Origin: Prunella strophiata
Taxonomy: Eukaryota > Chordata > Aves > Passeriformes > Prunellidae
Reading direction: 5' to 3'
DNA length: 64,000 bases
NCBI GenBank assembly: GCA_036583965.1
Contig: JAZBQD010000031.1
Span: forward strand, 372,001 to 436,000
Shown here: positions 12,901 to 24,616 of the stretch, piece by piece
How positions within the stretch are numbered: position 1 is the first letter of the stretch
Layout of the letters: each line of letters opens with the position of its first letter
Made by a program: the position numbers and the translations under genes
The notes under the pieces: generated by a model
Told to the model about the DNA's origin: nothing
The model's database searches: none
Seen by the model: the letters and a program-made list of their open reading frames with translations, nothing else

Positions 12901-13902
12901 AGGGATCAGCCACCCCACTGCACAGGGCACAGGGCACAGGGATCAGCCACCCCACTGCACAGGGCACAGGGCACAGGGATCAGCCACCCCACTGCACAGG
13001 GCACAGGGATCAGCCACCCCACTGCACAGGGCACAGGGATCAGCCACCCCACTGCACAGGGCACAGGGCACAGGGATCAGCCACCCCACTGCACAGGGCA
13101 CAGGGATCAGCCACCCCACTGCACAGGGCACAGGGATCAGCCACCCCACTGCACAGGGCACAGGGATCAGCCACCCCACTGCACAGGGCACAGGGCACAG
13201 GGATCAGCCACCCCACTGCACAGGGCACAGGGATCAGCCACCCCACTGCACAGGGCACAGGGATCAGCCACCCCACTGCACAGGGCACAGGGATCAGCCA
13301 CCCCACTGCACAGGGCACAGGGATCAGCCACCCCACTGCACAGGGCACAGGGATCAGCCACCCCACTGCACAGGGCACAGGGATCAGCCACCCCACTGCA
13401 CAGGGCACAGGGATCAGCCACCCCACTGCACAGGGCACAGGGATCAGCCACCCCACTGCACAGGGCACAGGGATCAGCCACCCCACTGCACAGGGCACAG
13501 GGCACAGGGATCAGCCACCCCACTGCACAGGGCACAGGGCACAGGGATCAGCCACCCCACTGCACAGGGCACAGGGATCAGCCACCCCACTGCACAGGGC
13601 ACAGGGCACAGGGATCAGCCACCCCACTGCACAGGGCACAGGGCACAGGGCACAGGGCACAGGGATCAGCCACCCCACTGCACAGGGCACAGGGATCAGC
13701 CACCCCACTGCACAGGGCACAGGGCACAGGGCACAGGGCACAGGGCACAGGGCACAGGGCACAGGGATCAGCCACCCCACTGCACAGGGCACAGGGCACA
13801 GGGATCAGCCACCCCACTGCACAGGGCACAGGGCACAGGGATCAGCCACCCCACTGCACAGGGCACAGGGCACAGGGCACAGGGCACAGGGATCAGCCAC
13901 CC
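9925..13902. repeat. 4-kb GGGCACA / GATCAGCCACCCCACTGCACA array
   Basis: About 110 composite units: a core GATCAGCCACCCCACTGCACA plus one to seven copies of the heptamer GGGCACA. Units are diverse at the left (loss of AT in GATCAG, CACAGCAC variants, CAGGCACAGG) and very uniform at 12.7-13.5 kb. Stop-free frames on both strands give apparent ORFs up to 1732 aa, which I reject. On the minus strand each unit carries CCCTGTGCAG, resembling the acceptor of the exon at 9912. Confidence 0.97.
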
Positions 13903-14285
13903 ATAAAATTAGAATTATGAATATAAATTAAAAAAGTTTAAATATTAAAAAAAATTAAACGTATGATATACTGGAAAATATAATATATAATTATAAATAT
14001 AAAATATATATGTCATATCTATTAATCAAGTATATATGACACCATATATATTCTATATAATATTATATTCTAATATTATATTAATGTTATATTATAATAT
14101 TATATATATTATATATCTTGTTATATATACACATATATATTAATATATGAATATATATATATGTAGACCTATATAAATGTATATATATACATATACTTCC
14201 TCTATATTATATAATATTAATAGTAAATATTATATTAATGTTATATTATAATATTATAATATTTTATATATATATACTATTATAA
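13903..14285. repeat. AT-rich low-complexity block
   Basis: About 380 bases of TATA/ATAATATTA repeats with extensive self-complementarity, between a GC-rich array and unique sequence. It contains a duplicated segment (ATATTAATGTTATATTATAATATTATA at about 14087 and 14231). It could form cruciforms. No gene. Confidence 0.9.
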
Positions 14286-14451
14286 CCAGAGCTGTTCCCA
14301 GGGGGATTCACCCCCATTCCCTCTCACCCCAGAGCTGCCAGATCTGCTCCATGGCCAACCCAAGCCTGGTCCCTGTCCTTCACTAACCCTGCACACCCTG
14401 CTGCAAACCCCTGCAGGGTGAGGGGAGCCTGCAGCCCAGCTGGATCCACGC

Positions 14452-14572
14452 TGGAACCCCAAACTGGAACCCCACACTGGAACCCCACACTGGAACCCCA
14501 CACTGGAACCCCACACTGGAACCCCACAGTGCAACCCCACACTGGATCCTCACACTGGAACCCCACACTGGC
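14452..14572. repeat. 13-bp repeat (ACTGGAACCCCAC)
   Basis: About nine tandem units of ACTGGAACCCCAC with single-base variants. Short and moderately diverged. The ORFs across it are artefacts. Confidence 0.9.
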
Positions 14573-14596
14573 CATGCCAGGGTCCCTCTGCAGTGG

Positions 14597-16141
14597 CAGT
14601 GATGCCTCAGGTTTCAGCTTTTCTATTTTTCAGATTCTGTACTGATGCCTCAGGTTTCAGCTTTTCTATTTTTCAGATTCTGTGCTGATGCCTCAGGTTT
14701 AGATTTTCTGTTTTTCAGATTCTGTACTGATGCCTCAGGTTTCAGCTTTTCTATTTTTCAGATTCTGTACTGATGCCTCAGGTTTCAGCTTTTCTATTTT
14801 TCAGATTCTGTACTGATGCCTCAGGTTTCAGCTTTTCTATTTTTCAGATTCTGTACTGATGCCTCAGGTTTCAGCTTTTCTATTTTTCAGATTCTGTACT
14901 GATGCCTCAGGTTTCAGCTTTTCTATTTTTCAGATTCTGTACTGATGCCTCAGGTTTCAGCTTTTCTATTTTTCAGATTCTGTACTGATGCCTCAGGTTT
15001 CAGCTTTTCTATTTTTCAGATTCTGTACTGATGCCTCAGGTTTCAGCTTTTCTATTTTTCAGATTCTGTACTGATGCCTCAGGTTTCAGCTTTTCTATTT
15101 TTCAGATTCTGTACTGATGCCTCAGGTTTCAGCTTTTCTATTTTTCAGATTCTGTACTGATGCCTCAGGTTTCAGCTTTTCTATTTTTCAGATTCTGTAC
15201 TGATGCCTCAGGTTTCAGCTTTTCTATTTTTCAGATTCTGTACTGATGCCTCAGGTTTCAGCTTTTCTATTTTTCAGATTCTGTACTGATGCCTCAGGTT
15301 TCAGCTTTTCTATTTTTCAGATTCTGTACTGATGCCTCAGGTTTCAGCTTTTCTATTTTTCAGATTCTGTACTGATGCCTCAGGTTTCAGCTTTTCTATT
15401 TTTCAGATTCTGTACTGATGCCTCAGGTTTCAGCTTTTCTATTTTTCAGATTCTGTACTGATGCCTCAGGTTTCAGCTTTTCTATTTTTCAGATTCTGTA
15501 CTGATGCCTCAGGTTTCAGCTTTTCTATTTTTCAGATTCTGTACTGATGCCTCAGGTTTCAGCTTTTCTATTTTTCAGATTCTGTACTGATGCCTCAGGT
15601 TTCAGCTTTTCTATTTTTCAGATTCTGTACTGATGCCTCAGGTTTCAGCTTTTCTATTTTTCAGATTCTGTACTGATGCCTCAGGTTTCAGCTTTTCTAT
15701 TTTTCAGATTCTGTACTGATGCCTCAGGTTTCAGCTTTTCTATTTTTCAGATTCTGTACTGATGCCTCAGGTTTCAGCTTTTCTATTTTTCAGATTCTGT
15801 ACTGATGCCTCAGGTTTCAGCTTTTCTATTTTTCAGATTCTGTACTGATGCCTCAGGTTTCAGCTTTTCTATTTTTCAGATTCTGTACTGATGCCTCAGG
15901 TTTCAGCTTTTCTATTTTTCAGATTCTGTACTGATGCCTCAGGTTTCAGCTTTTCTATTTTTCAGATTCTGTACTGATGCCTCAGGTTTCAGCTTTTCTA
16001 TTTTTCAGATTCTGTACTGATGCCTCAGGTTTCAGCTTTTCTATTTTTCAGATTCTGTACTGATGCCTCAGGTTTCAGCTTTTCTATTTTTCAGATTCTG
16101 TACTGATGCCTCAGGTTTCAGCTTTTCTATTTTTCAGATTC
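14597..16141 (+). repeat. 43-bp minisatellite carrying a splice-acceptor-like motif per unit
   Basis: About 36 nearly identical 43-bp units. Each contains GATGCCTCAGGTTTCAGC followed by TTTTCTATTTTTCAGATTCT, an excellent match to a vertebrate 3' splice site (long pyrimidine tract then CAG). The first three units carry variants (TGTGCTG, TTTAGATTTTCTG); the rest are almost invariant. The array ends in ATTCTGGAATGGGAACAATA at about 16137, so the sequence after the last CAG could be an exon start, though I find no clear donor downstream. Confidence 0.96.
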
Positions 16142-16242
16142 TGGAATGGGAACAATAACTCCAAGTGCAAATGGAGCAGAAATGATCCAAGGGAAGGGAG
16201 AGACCCCGTGCCTGGTCGTAAAACACATTAAAGTTGTTTGTG

Positions 16243-16372
16243 CATTTGTGCCCATTTTGGCTCATCTTGGGTTCATTTTGTGCCCATTTTGGCTCATCTT
16301 GGGTTCATTTTGGGACCATTTTGGTTCATCTTGGGTTCATTTTGGGACCATTTTGGTTCATCTTGGGTGCAG
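16243..16372. repeat. Short 21/22-bp repeat (CATTTTGGCTCATCTTGGGTT)
   Basis: About six units alternating between CATTTTGGCTCATCTTGGGTT and CATTTTGGGACCATTTTGGTT forms. No coding content. Confidence 0.88.
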
Positions 16373-16725
16373 CCCTGGCTGGGCTCTTGTACTGCCCCAG
16401 GTGGATCCATGGAGGAGATCCTTTAATAAATCCCTGCTTTATTCTTTAGCTCTGTCCAGCCTCTGATCCAGCTCAGCCTTCTCAAAGCATCAGATCCCCT
16501 GGGAAGCAGCACAAACCCAGCAGGAGGAGTTTTTGGAGGCCCTCCCTGGTTCAGCTGTTTGGCTCAACAACAGCAACACCAGACCAACCCAGAGAAAGGA
16601 GAGAAACCCCAGTGGTGCCACAGAGCTGCCCTGTGCCTGTGCCAGCCTTGGCCACCACATTCCTGGGAGCACTCAGGTGTATAAAACACAGCAGGAATCC
16701 CAGCACACACCAGGCACTGAGGGCT
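16373..16725. other. Unique spacer with an AATAAA motif
   Basis: An AATAAA hexamer at 16425-16430 is followed by CCCTGCTTTATTCTTTAGC. This resembles a retroviral LTR 3' end or a short interspersed repeat tail, and shares AATAAATCCCTG with 3651. I cannot define element borders and see no exon. Confidence 0.35.
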
Positions 16726-16727
16726 GG

Positions 16728-16942
16728 AGGGAACAGGGACAGGACAAGGGGAAATGGCCTCAGGCTGGGCCAGGGCAGGCTCAGGTTGGACACCAGGAGG
16801 AATTTCTGCATGGAAAGGGTGCTCAGGCCTTGGAACTGCCCAGGGAGGTTTGGAGTGCCCATCCCTGGAGGTGCCACCTGGATGTGGCACTGAGTGCCCT
16901 GGGCTGGGGACAAGGTGGGGACAAGTTGAACTCCATGGTCTG
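16728..16942 (+). mobile_element. CR1 LINE 3' fragment
   Basis: Recognised by the ordered CR1 phrases: GGACAGGACAAGGGGAAATG, CAGGAGGAATTTCTGCATGG, CCAGGGAGGTTTGGAGTGCC and CTGGATGTGGCACTGAGTGC. Plus orientation, 5'-truncated, non-coding. Confidence 0.85.
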
Positions 16943-17849
16943 AAGAGAAGCTCCATTAAGCTAAAAAAGGGAAAAGGAGATTTCTGTGTGTGCAGCCCCT
17001 GGTGAACTGCACAAGGGGATCTCAGCAAGCAGCTTCCCCCCAGTCACACACAGGAACTGCTGCATTTACAAAAGCTGGTATTTCTACCCAGTGCTCAGCA
17101 GGAAGAAACAAAGTGCCAGAACCTAAAGAGAATTTTTATTTCTTTTTCTCTTGTTCCTGGCAGCTGCTCTGGGCAGGGCCTGGCCCTCAGAGGACACAAA
17201 GCTCCCATGCAAAGCAGGTGCCACCCTCCAGCTGTGACCTGGCACTTCCCTGGCTCCCAGGGTTTCCTCTGTGCCAAAGGACAATGCAAAAATCTCCAGC
17301 TCAGAGCAGTCTTTGATCCCTTATTCCCATTTTCCCAAGCACAGGGAGCACAGAGCAGCCTTTAATTACTGCAGGTGATTAATTCACTGCCCCACTCCAC
17401 GGGAGTGACCTGTTTGAACACTGCCCAAATCTTCCAAGCTGTTTTCAGTACCTGACATTTTATGGACACCAAATCTGGAGACTTTGAACCCTGAGTGGTC
17501 AAACAGAGCTCTGGGAGCAGGGAGGGACCCTCAGGTGTACAAAGACTCAAGCCAAGCTGATCACTGCCTACTGGAGAAGGATCTTCCATCATCTGGCCTA
17601 GCTCATTTCCCCTTTTCCCTTGAAGCTGAGGTCATTTTTTCCCCATATTTTTCTTTTTGAACACAGAAACTGAGGCTGGGTTCTGCTGGAGGAGCCCCAT
17701 GGCTGCAGCTGAGCCTCATGGGCAGCACAAGCTCTGAACCTTGTCCTACACAGCCCACCCTGGTGGGGCTCTGCCAGAAGCACCTGAGCCAGGCTTCTCC
17801 ACCCCTCAGCTTTCAGGATGCTTTAAAACACCACAGAACCCAGGAATCA
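16943..17849. other. Unique sequence, no gene recognised
   Basis: About 900 bases of mixed composition without tandem structure. Short ORFs on both strands lack convincing splice sites or recognisable domains. Confidence 0.5.
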
Positions 17850-18070
17850 TCCTCTGAGAACCATGGAATTGTTTGGGTTGGAAAAGCCCTGTGAGACCAT
17901 TGAGTCCAACCATGCCCAGCACTGCCAAGGCCACCTCTGTCCCCAAGTGCCACATCCACAGGGCTTTAAATCCCTGCAGGGATGGGGAATCCACCCTGTG
18001 CCAGGCTCTGAGCTCCCTTTCCATGAAGGAATTGTTCCCAATATCCAACCTGCACCTCCCCGTGGTGACC
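17850..18070 (-). mobile_element. CR1 LINE 3' fragment, minus orientation
   Basis: Reverse complement of the CR1 3' region. It starts with GAACCATGGAATTGTTTGGG, includes CCACATCCACAGGGCTTTAA and ends around TCCCAATATCCAACCTGCACC. Truncated and non-coding. Confidence 0.85.
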
Positions 18071-19073
18071 TGAGGTGTTTGCACAAGTCCTGCATCCCAA
18101 AAAAGCTGTTTTTATCACCAAACTCCAGGGACCAGGCTGAGCAGCTGCTCCACTCCCAGGCCCCAGCCACGAGCTCTGTGTCACCCCAGTAGCCACAGAG
18201 GGGCCCCAAAAGGGGAACTGGGCTGGTGGGTTTCTCTTTGAGCTGGGTCTTAGGAGCTCTTAGAGGATTTATTATACTTGAGATAGTTCTGTTACTCTGA
18301 ATGGCATAGAGTTAGTAGGATGGCTTCTGAGGTAGTGTTGGACACAGAAAAAGGTTTAATAAAAGGCAAAATAGCAAAGCTCTGACAGAGAAAAACTGAG
18401 CCAGGGGCAAGAGGTTCTTGTTCCTGCTAAAACACCCACAAAAGCAATTATTTCCTTTGTTCTCTTCTTTTTCTAGTGAATTAGGCAGGATCTCTTGGCC
18501 TCTGTCCACTCAGACAGCCCCAGGTCTGAGGTGAAGTCCCAAAGGTCCTATGAGGTGTCTTTGTACCCAAATTGAGAGAGAAACTTCTGGGCTTTTTGCC
18601 TTTTTTTAAGCAGACAAAAGATAATTTGGTCACTCCATCACCAAGGGGCACATTGCTCCACTGGGCCACGAGCTCCTCCCTTACCCACCCAGAGCTGCTC
18701 CATGACCACTCCTGCTGCTGCCAGCCCTCCTGGTGCCCATGGGGCTCTGCAGGGGCACTGAGGGCTCTGCCCTCCCTCCCCAAATCCCAGGGGTGCTCTG
18801 TGCTGCCACAGCAGTTGGGTTTTGCACAGGTAAGGAAGTGGCTGCTGATGGTATCTGGACACCCTTCCTGCTCTGTGGGGATGAGCACAGGAGGCTCAGG
18901 CAGCTCCTGCCTGCCCCTCTCTGCTCTTCACCCTCAGAGCCCAGCCCTGCTCCTCCTGAGACCCTGCAGAAACAGCCAGGGCCCTGTCTGAGCTCTGCTC
19001 CCCACCAAAACCCCGGGGATGGGCTGATGCCAAAGGCTGGGGGTGCTGCTGACCCACCCTCACTCAGGGCTCC
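18071..19073. other. Unique sequence with an LTR-like AATAAA segment
   Basis: Non-tandem sequence. The part around 18240-18480 contains TTTAATAAAAGGCAAAATAG (AATAAA at 18358-18363) and may be an old LTR or other dispersed repeat; I cannot set its borders. No gene is assigned. Confidence 0.4.
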
Positions 19074-22000
19074 ATGTCTCAGGTTTTGTGTGCTCCATGT
19101 CCTCAGGTTTTGTGTGCTCCATGTCCTCAGGTTTTGTGTGCTCCATGTCTCAGGTTTTGTGTGCTCCATGTCCCAGGTTTTGTGTGCTCCATGTCCCAGG
19201 TTTTGTGTGCTCCATGTCCCAGGTTTTGTGTGCTCCATATCCCAGGTTCTGTGTGCTCCAGGTTTTGTGTGCTCATGTCTCAGGTTTTGTGTGCTCCATA
19301 TCCCAGGTTCTGTGTGCTCCATGTCTCAGGTTCTGTGGTGCTCCATGTCTCAGGTTTCTGTGTGCTCCATGCTCAGGTTTGTGTGCTCATGTCTCAGGTT
19401 CTGTGTGCTCCATGTCTCAGGTTCTGTGTGCTCCATGTCTCATGTTTTGTTGCTCCATGTCTCAGGTTTTGTGTGCTCCATGTCTCAGGTTCTGTGTGCT
19501 CCATGTCTCAGGTTTGTGTGCTCCATATCCCAGGATCTGTGTGCTCCATGTCTCAGGTTTTGTGTGCTCCATGTCTCAGGTTTTGGTGTGGCTCCATGTC
19601 TCAGGTTCTGTGTGCTCCATGTCTCAGGTTCTGTGTGCTCCATGTCTCAGGTTTTGTGTGCTCCATGTCTCAGGTTTGTGTGCTCCATGTCCCAGGTTTG
19701 TGTGCTCCATGTCTCAGTTTTGTGTGCTCCATGTCCAGGGTTCTGTGTGCTCCATGTCCTCAGGTTCTGTGTGCTCCATGTCTCAGGTTCTGTGTGCTCC
19801 ATGTCCTCAGGTTTTGTGTGCTCCATGTCTCAGGTTCTGTGTGCTCCATGTCTCAGGTTCTGTGTGCTCCATATCTCAGGTTTTGTGTGCTCCATGGCCC
19901 AGGTTCTGTGTGCTCCTGTCTCAGGTTTTGTGTGCTCCATATCCCAGGTTTTGTGTGCTCCATGTCTCGGTTTTGTGTGCTCCTGTCTCAGGTTCTGTGG
20001 TGCTCCATGTCTCAGGTTCTTGTGCTCCATGTCTCAGGTTTTGGTGTGCTCCATGTCTCCGGTTCTGTGTGCTCCATGTCTCAGGTTCTGTGTGCTCCAT
20101 GTCTCAGGTTCTGTGTGCGCCATGTCTCAGTTTTGTGTGCTCCATGTCTCAGGTTCTGTGTCTCCATGTCTCAGGTTTTGTGTGCTCCATGTCCTCAGGT
20201 TCTGTGTGCTCCATGTCTCAGGTTCTGTGTGCTCCTGTCTCAGGTTCTGTGGTGCTCCATGTCTCAGGTTCTGTGTGCTCCATGTCTCAGGTTCTGTGTG
20301 CTCCTGTCTCAGGTTTTGTGTGCTCCATATCCCAGGTTTTGTGTGCTCCATTCTCAGGTTTTTGTGTGGCTCCATGTCTCAGGTTTTGTTTGTGTTGGCT
20401 CCATGTCTCAGGTTTGTGTGCTCCATTCTCAGGTTTTGTGTGCTCCATGTCTCAGGGTTCTGTGTGCTCCATGTCTCAGGTTTGTGTGCTCCATGTCTCA
20501 GGTTCTGTGTGCTCCATGTCTCAGGTTTTGTGTGCTCCAATGTCTCAGGTTCTGTGTGCTCATATCCCAGGTTTCGTGTGCCTCCATGTCCTCAGGTTCT
20601 GTGTGCTCCATATCCAGGGTTTGTGTGCTCCATGTCTCAGGTTTTGTGTGCTCCATGATCAGGTTCTGTGTGCTCCATGTCCTCAGGTTTGTGTGCTCCA
20701 TGATCCCAGGTTTGTGTGCTCATGTCTCAGGTTTTGTGTGCTCCATGTCGCAGGTTCTGTGTGCTCCATGTCTCAGGTTTGTGTGCTCCATGTCTCAGGT
20801 TCTGTGTGCTCCATGTCTCAGGTTTGTGTGCTCCATGTCTCAGGTTTTGTGTGCCTCCATGTCTCAGGTTCTGTGGCTCCATGTCTCAGGTTTTGTGTGC
20901 TCCATATCCCAGGTTCTGTGTGCTCCATGTCTTCAGGTTTTGTGTGCTCCATGGCCCAGGTTCTGTGTGCTCCATATCTCAGGTTCTGTGTGCTTCCATG
21001 TCTCAGGTTTTGGTGTGCTCCATGTCCCAGGTTCTGTGTGCTCCATGTCTCAGGTTCTGTGTGCTCCATATCCCAGGTTCTGTGTGCTCCATGGCCCAGG
21101 TTCTGTGTGCTCCAGGTCTCAGGTTCTGTGTGGCTCCATGTCTCAGGTTTTGTGTGCTCCATGTCTCAGTTCTGTGTGCTCCATGTCCTCAGGTTCTGTG
21201 TGCTCCATGTCTCGGTTTTGTGTGCTCCATATCCCAGGTTTTGTGTGCTCCATGTCCCAGGTTTTGTGTGCTCCATGTCTCCAGGTTCTGTGTGCCTCCA
21301 TGTCTCAGGTTCTGTGTGCTCCATGTCTCAGGTTTTGTGTGCTCCATGTTCTCAGGTTTTGTGTGCCTCCATGTCTCAGGTTTTGTGTGCTCCATTCTCA
21401 GGTTCTGTGTCTCCATGTCTCAGGTTTTGGTGTGCTCCATGTCCCAGGGTTCTGTGTGCTCCATATCCCAGGTTCTGTGTGCTCCATTCTCAGGTTCTGT
21501 GTGCTCCATATCCCAGGTTTTGTGTGCTCCATGTCCTCAGGTTTTGTGTGCTCCATGTCTCAGTTCTGTGTGCTCCATGTCTCAGGTTCTGTGTGCTCCA
21601 TATCCCAGGTTTTGTGTGCTCCATGTCTCATGTTTTGTGTGCTCCATGTCTCATGTTCTGTGTGCTCCATTCTCAGGTTCTGTGTGCTCCATTCTCAGGT
21701 TTTGTGTGCTCCATTCTCAGGTTCTGTGTGCTCCATGTCTCAGGTTTTGTGTGCTCCATGGTCTCAGGTTTTGTGTGCCCATGTCTCAGGTTCTGTGTGC
21801 TCCATGTCCCAGGGTTCTGTGTGCTCCATATCCCAGGTTCTGTGTGCCTCCATGTCTCAGGTTTTGTGTGCTCCATGGCCCAGGTTCTGTGTGCTCCATT
21901 CTCAGGTTCTGTGGTGCTCCATGTCTCATGTTCTGTGTGCTCCATGTCCCAGGTTCTGTGTGCTCCATGTCCAGGTTTTGTGTGCTCCATGTCTCAGGTT

Positions 22001-23653
22001 TTGTGGCTCCATGTCTCAGGTTTTGTGTGCTCCATGTCTCAGGTTCTGTGTGCTCCATGTCTCATGTTCTGTGTGCTCCATTCTCAGGTTCTGTGTGCCT
22101 CCATGTCTCAGGTCTGTGTGCTCCATGTCTCAGTTCTGTGTGCTCCATGTCTCAGGTTTTGGTGTGCTCCATGTCTCAGGTTCTGTGTGCTCCATGTCTC
22201 AGGTTTTGTGTGCTCCATGTCTCAGGTTCTGTGTGCTCCATGTCTCAGGTTCTGTGTGCTCCATATCCCAGGTTTTGTGTGCGCCATGTCTCAGGTTTTT
22301 GTGTGATCCATGTCTCAGGTTCTTGTGTGCTCCATGTCCTCAGGTTTTGTGTGCTTCCATGTCTCAGGTTTTGTGTGCTCCATGTCTCAGGTTTTGTGTG
22401 CTCCATGTCTCAGGTTCTGTGTGCTCCATGTCTCAGGTTCTTGTGCTCCATGTCTCAGGTTCTGTGTCTCCATGTCTCAGTTCTGTGTGCTCCATGTCCT
22501 CAGGTTCTGTGTGCTCCATGTCTCATGTTCTGTGTGCTCCATGGCCCAGGTTCTGTGTGCTCCATGTCTCAGGTTCTGGTGCTCCATGTCTCAGGTTCTG
22601 TGTGCTCATGTCTCAGGTTTTGTGTGCTCCATATCCCAGGTTTTGTGTGCTTCCATGTCTCAGGTTCTTGTGTGCTCCATGTCCCAGGTTCTGTGTGCTC
22701 CATGGCCCAGGTTCTGTGTGCTCCATGTCTCAGGTTCTGTGTGCTCCATGTCTCAGGTTTTGTGTGCTCCATGTCTCAGGTTTTGTGTGCTCCATTCTCA
22801 GGTTCTGTGTGGCTCCATGTCTCAGTTTTGTGTGCTCCATGTCTCAGGTTCTGTGTCTCCATGTCTCAGGTTTTGTGTGCGCCATGTCTCAGGTTTTGTG
22901 TGCTCCATATCCCAGGTTCTGTGTGCTCCATGTCTCAGGTTCTGTGTGCTCCATGTCTCAGGTTTTGTGTGCTCCATGTCTCAGGTTTTGTGTGCTCCAT
23001 GTCTCAGGTTCTGTGTGCTCCATGTCTCAGGTTCTGTGTGCTCCATGTCCCAGGTTTTGTGTGCTCCATGTCTCAGGTTCTGTGTGCTCCATGTCTCAGG
23101 TTCTGTGTGCTCCATGTCTCAGGTTTTGTGTGCTCCATGTCTCAGGTTTTGTGTGCTCCATGTCTCAGGTTTTGTGTGCTCCATGTCCCAGGTTCTGTGT
23201 GCTCCATGTCCCAGGTTTTGTGTGCTCCATGTCTCAGGTTTTGTGTGCTCCATGTCCCAGGTTTTGTGTGCTCCATGTCTCAGGTTCTGTGTGCTCCATG
23301 TCTCAGGTTCTGTGTGCTCCATGTCTCAGGTTCTGTGTGCTCCATGTCTCAGGTTTTGTGTGCTCCATGTCCCAGGTTCTGTGTGCTCCATGTCTCAGGT
23401 TCTGTGTGCTCCATGTCCCAGGTTCTGTGTGCTCCATGTCTCAGGTTTTGTGTGCTCCATGTCTCAGGTTTTGTGTGCTCCATGTCTCAGGTTTTGTGTG
23501 CTCCATGTCTCAGGTTCTGTGTGCTCCATGTCTCAGGTTCTGTGTGCTCCATGTCTCAGGTTTTGTGTGCTCCATGTCTCAGGTTCTGTGTGCTCCATGT
23601 CTCAGGTTCTGTGTGCTCCATGTCTCAGGTTCTGTGTGCTCCATGTCCTCAGT
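19074..23653. repeat. 23-bp minisatellite, about 200 copies (4.6 kb)
   Basis: Unit CCATGTCTCAGGTTTTGTGTGCT with TT/CT and TCTC/TCCC variants. Units from about 22.9 to 23.65 kb are clean, but from about 19.25 to 22.85 kb roughly every few units has a one-base gain or loss (CTCAGTT, GTGCCTCC, TGTGGTGC, CTCAGGGTT). That uneven indel pattern suggests unpolished long-read sequence. Since 23 is not a multiple of three and no frame has stops, three giant overlapping ORFs (up to 1528 aa) appear; none is a gene. Confidence 0.97.
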
Positions 23654-24614
23654 TTTATGAGCTTAAACAGAATAAAAGTTGCACACACGTTTCTTTATGG
23701 AATTCTGAAAGGGAAAAAGAATTCTGCTTCTTTCTGAAGAAGAAATCCATGAGCAGCAGGGGATTCCTTGGAGTGAGTGCCCATGGGATATTCAACCCCC
23801 CAGAGCTGCTCCCAGCACAGGAGGGACAGCTCAGGGGCCACAGCTCCTCTGATTCCTCTTAATTTCTAATTAACTCCTCACTGCATGATGCTCACACAGA
23901 GCATCAACACCCCAAAACCAGGACTTTATGGGAAAGGCCAAAATGCCACTCCAGGAAAAACCATCAGAGGAGCAATCCCCATTTTTGTGTTTATACCTCA
24001 CACTGAGGTCAGTGCCCCAGGGTAACATTTCCATTCCTTCTCACCTGGCTTCCTCCTGCCTTTCCAGCCCTTTGGTAGAGTGATAAATAAAATTTTATCT
24101 CACATCTCTACATGTATTCCTAAATAAAGATCTCTCTAAAATATATAGAAATTCCCTCACAGGCTTTTACCTAATGTAACATTGGAAATACAGGAAACAT
24201 AGCCAGAATCCCCCTATTGACCAAATATTTCAAGAGGATTTGTAAAAAATTAAAATATTTCAACCTTATTGACCAAATATTTCGGGAGGATTTGTTAAAA
24301 ATGGAAATATTTCAACCTTATTAACCAAATATTTCGGGAGGATTTGTTAAAAATGAAAATATTTCAACTAGATTGTCTACAGCTTTCCTGTCAAAGGAAG
24401 GATTTGGAATCAGGTTGAATTTCTAAGGTTTTTTTTTAACATTTTGTACTTTCCTGGTGCTTTCAATGCTTACAAGTGCACATAACACAGGCTGGTGGTG
24501 GCCTGTGGCTGCAGGGCAGGGCTGGGTGGGGCTGGCCCAGGTGACCCCTGGGCAGCTCTGGGACCCCTCTGCCTCAGCCAGCACTGCCAGGGCACTGGAA
24601 ATAACTTTTAAAAT
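23654..24614. other. Unique sequence with a three-copy 50-bp repeat
   Basis: AT-richer than its neighbours. At 24217-24368 an approximately 51-bp unit (ATTGACCAAATATTTC...GAGGATTTGT...AAAATATTTCAACC) is repeated three times. AATAAA motifs occur at about 24084 and 24123. No exon is recognised. Confidence 0.6.
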
Positions 24615-24616
24615 AG

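Noticed and set aside
8708..13931. Open frames of 613-1732 aa
   Set aside because: They are translations of the CCAAGATCC and GGGCACA arrays; several frames on both strands are open at once, as expected for stop-free short repeats.
18776..18831. Possible plus-strand mini-exon (AAATCCCAG ... TTTTGCACAG|GTAAGG)
   Set aside because: Good donor but no recognisable peptide or neighbouring exon; too short to support.
19043..23862. Three overlapping Cys/Val-rich ORFs of 1048-1528 aa
   Set aside because: The 23-bp unit cycles through all frames with no stop; no start context, splice sites or domain.
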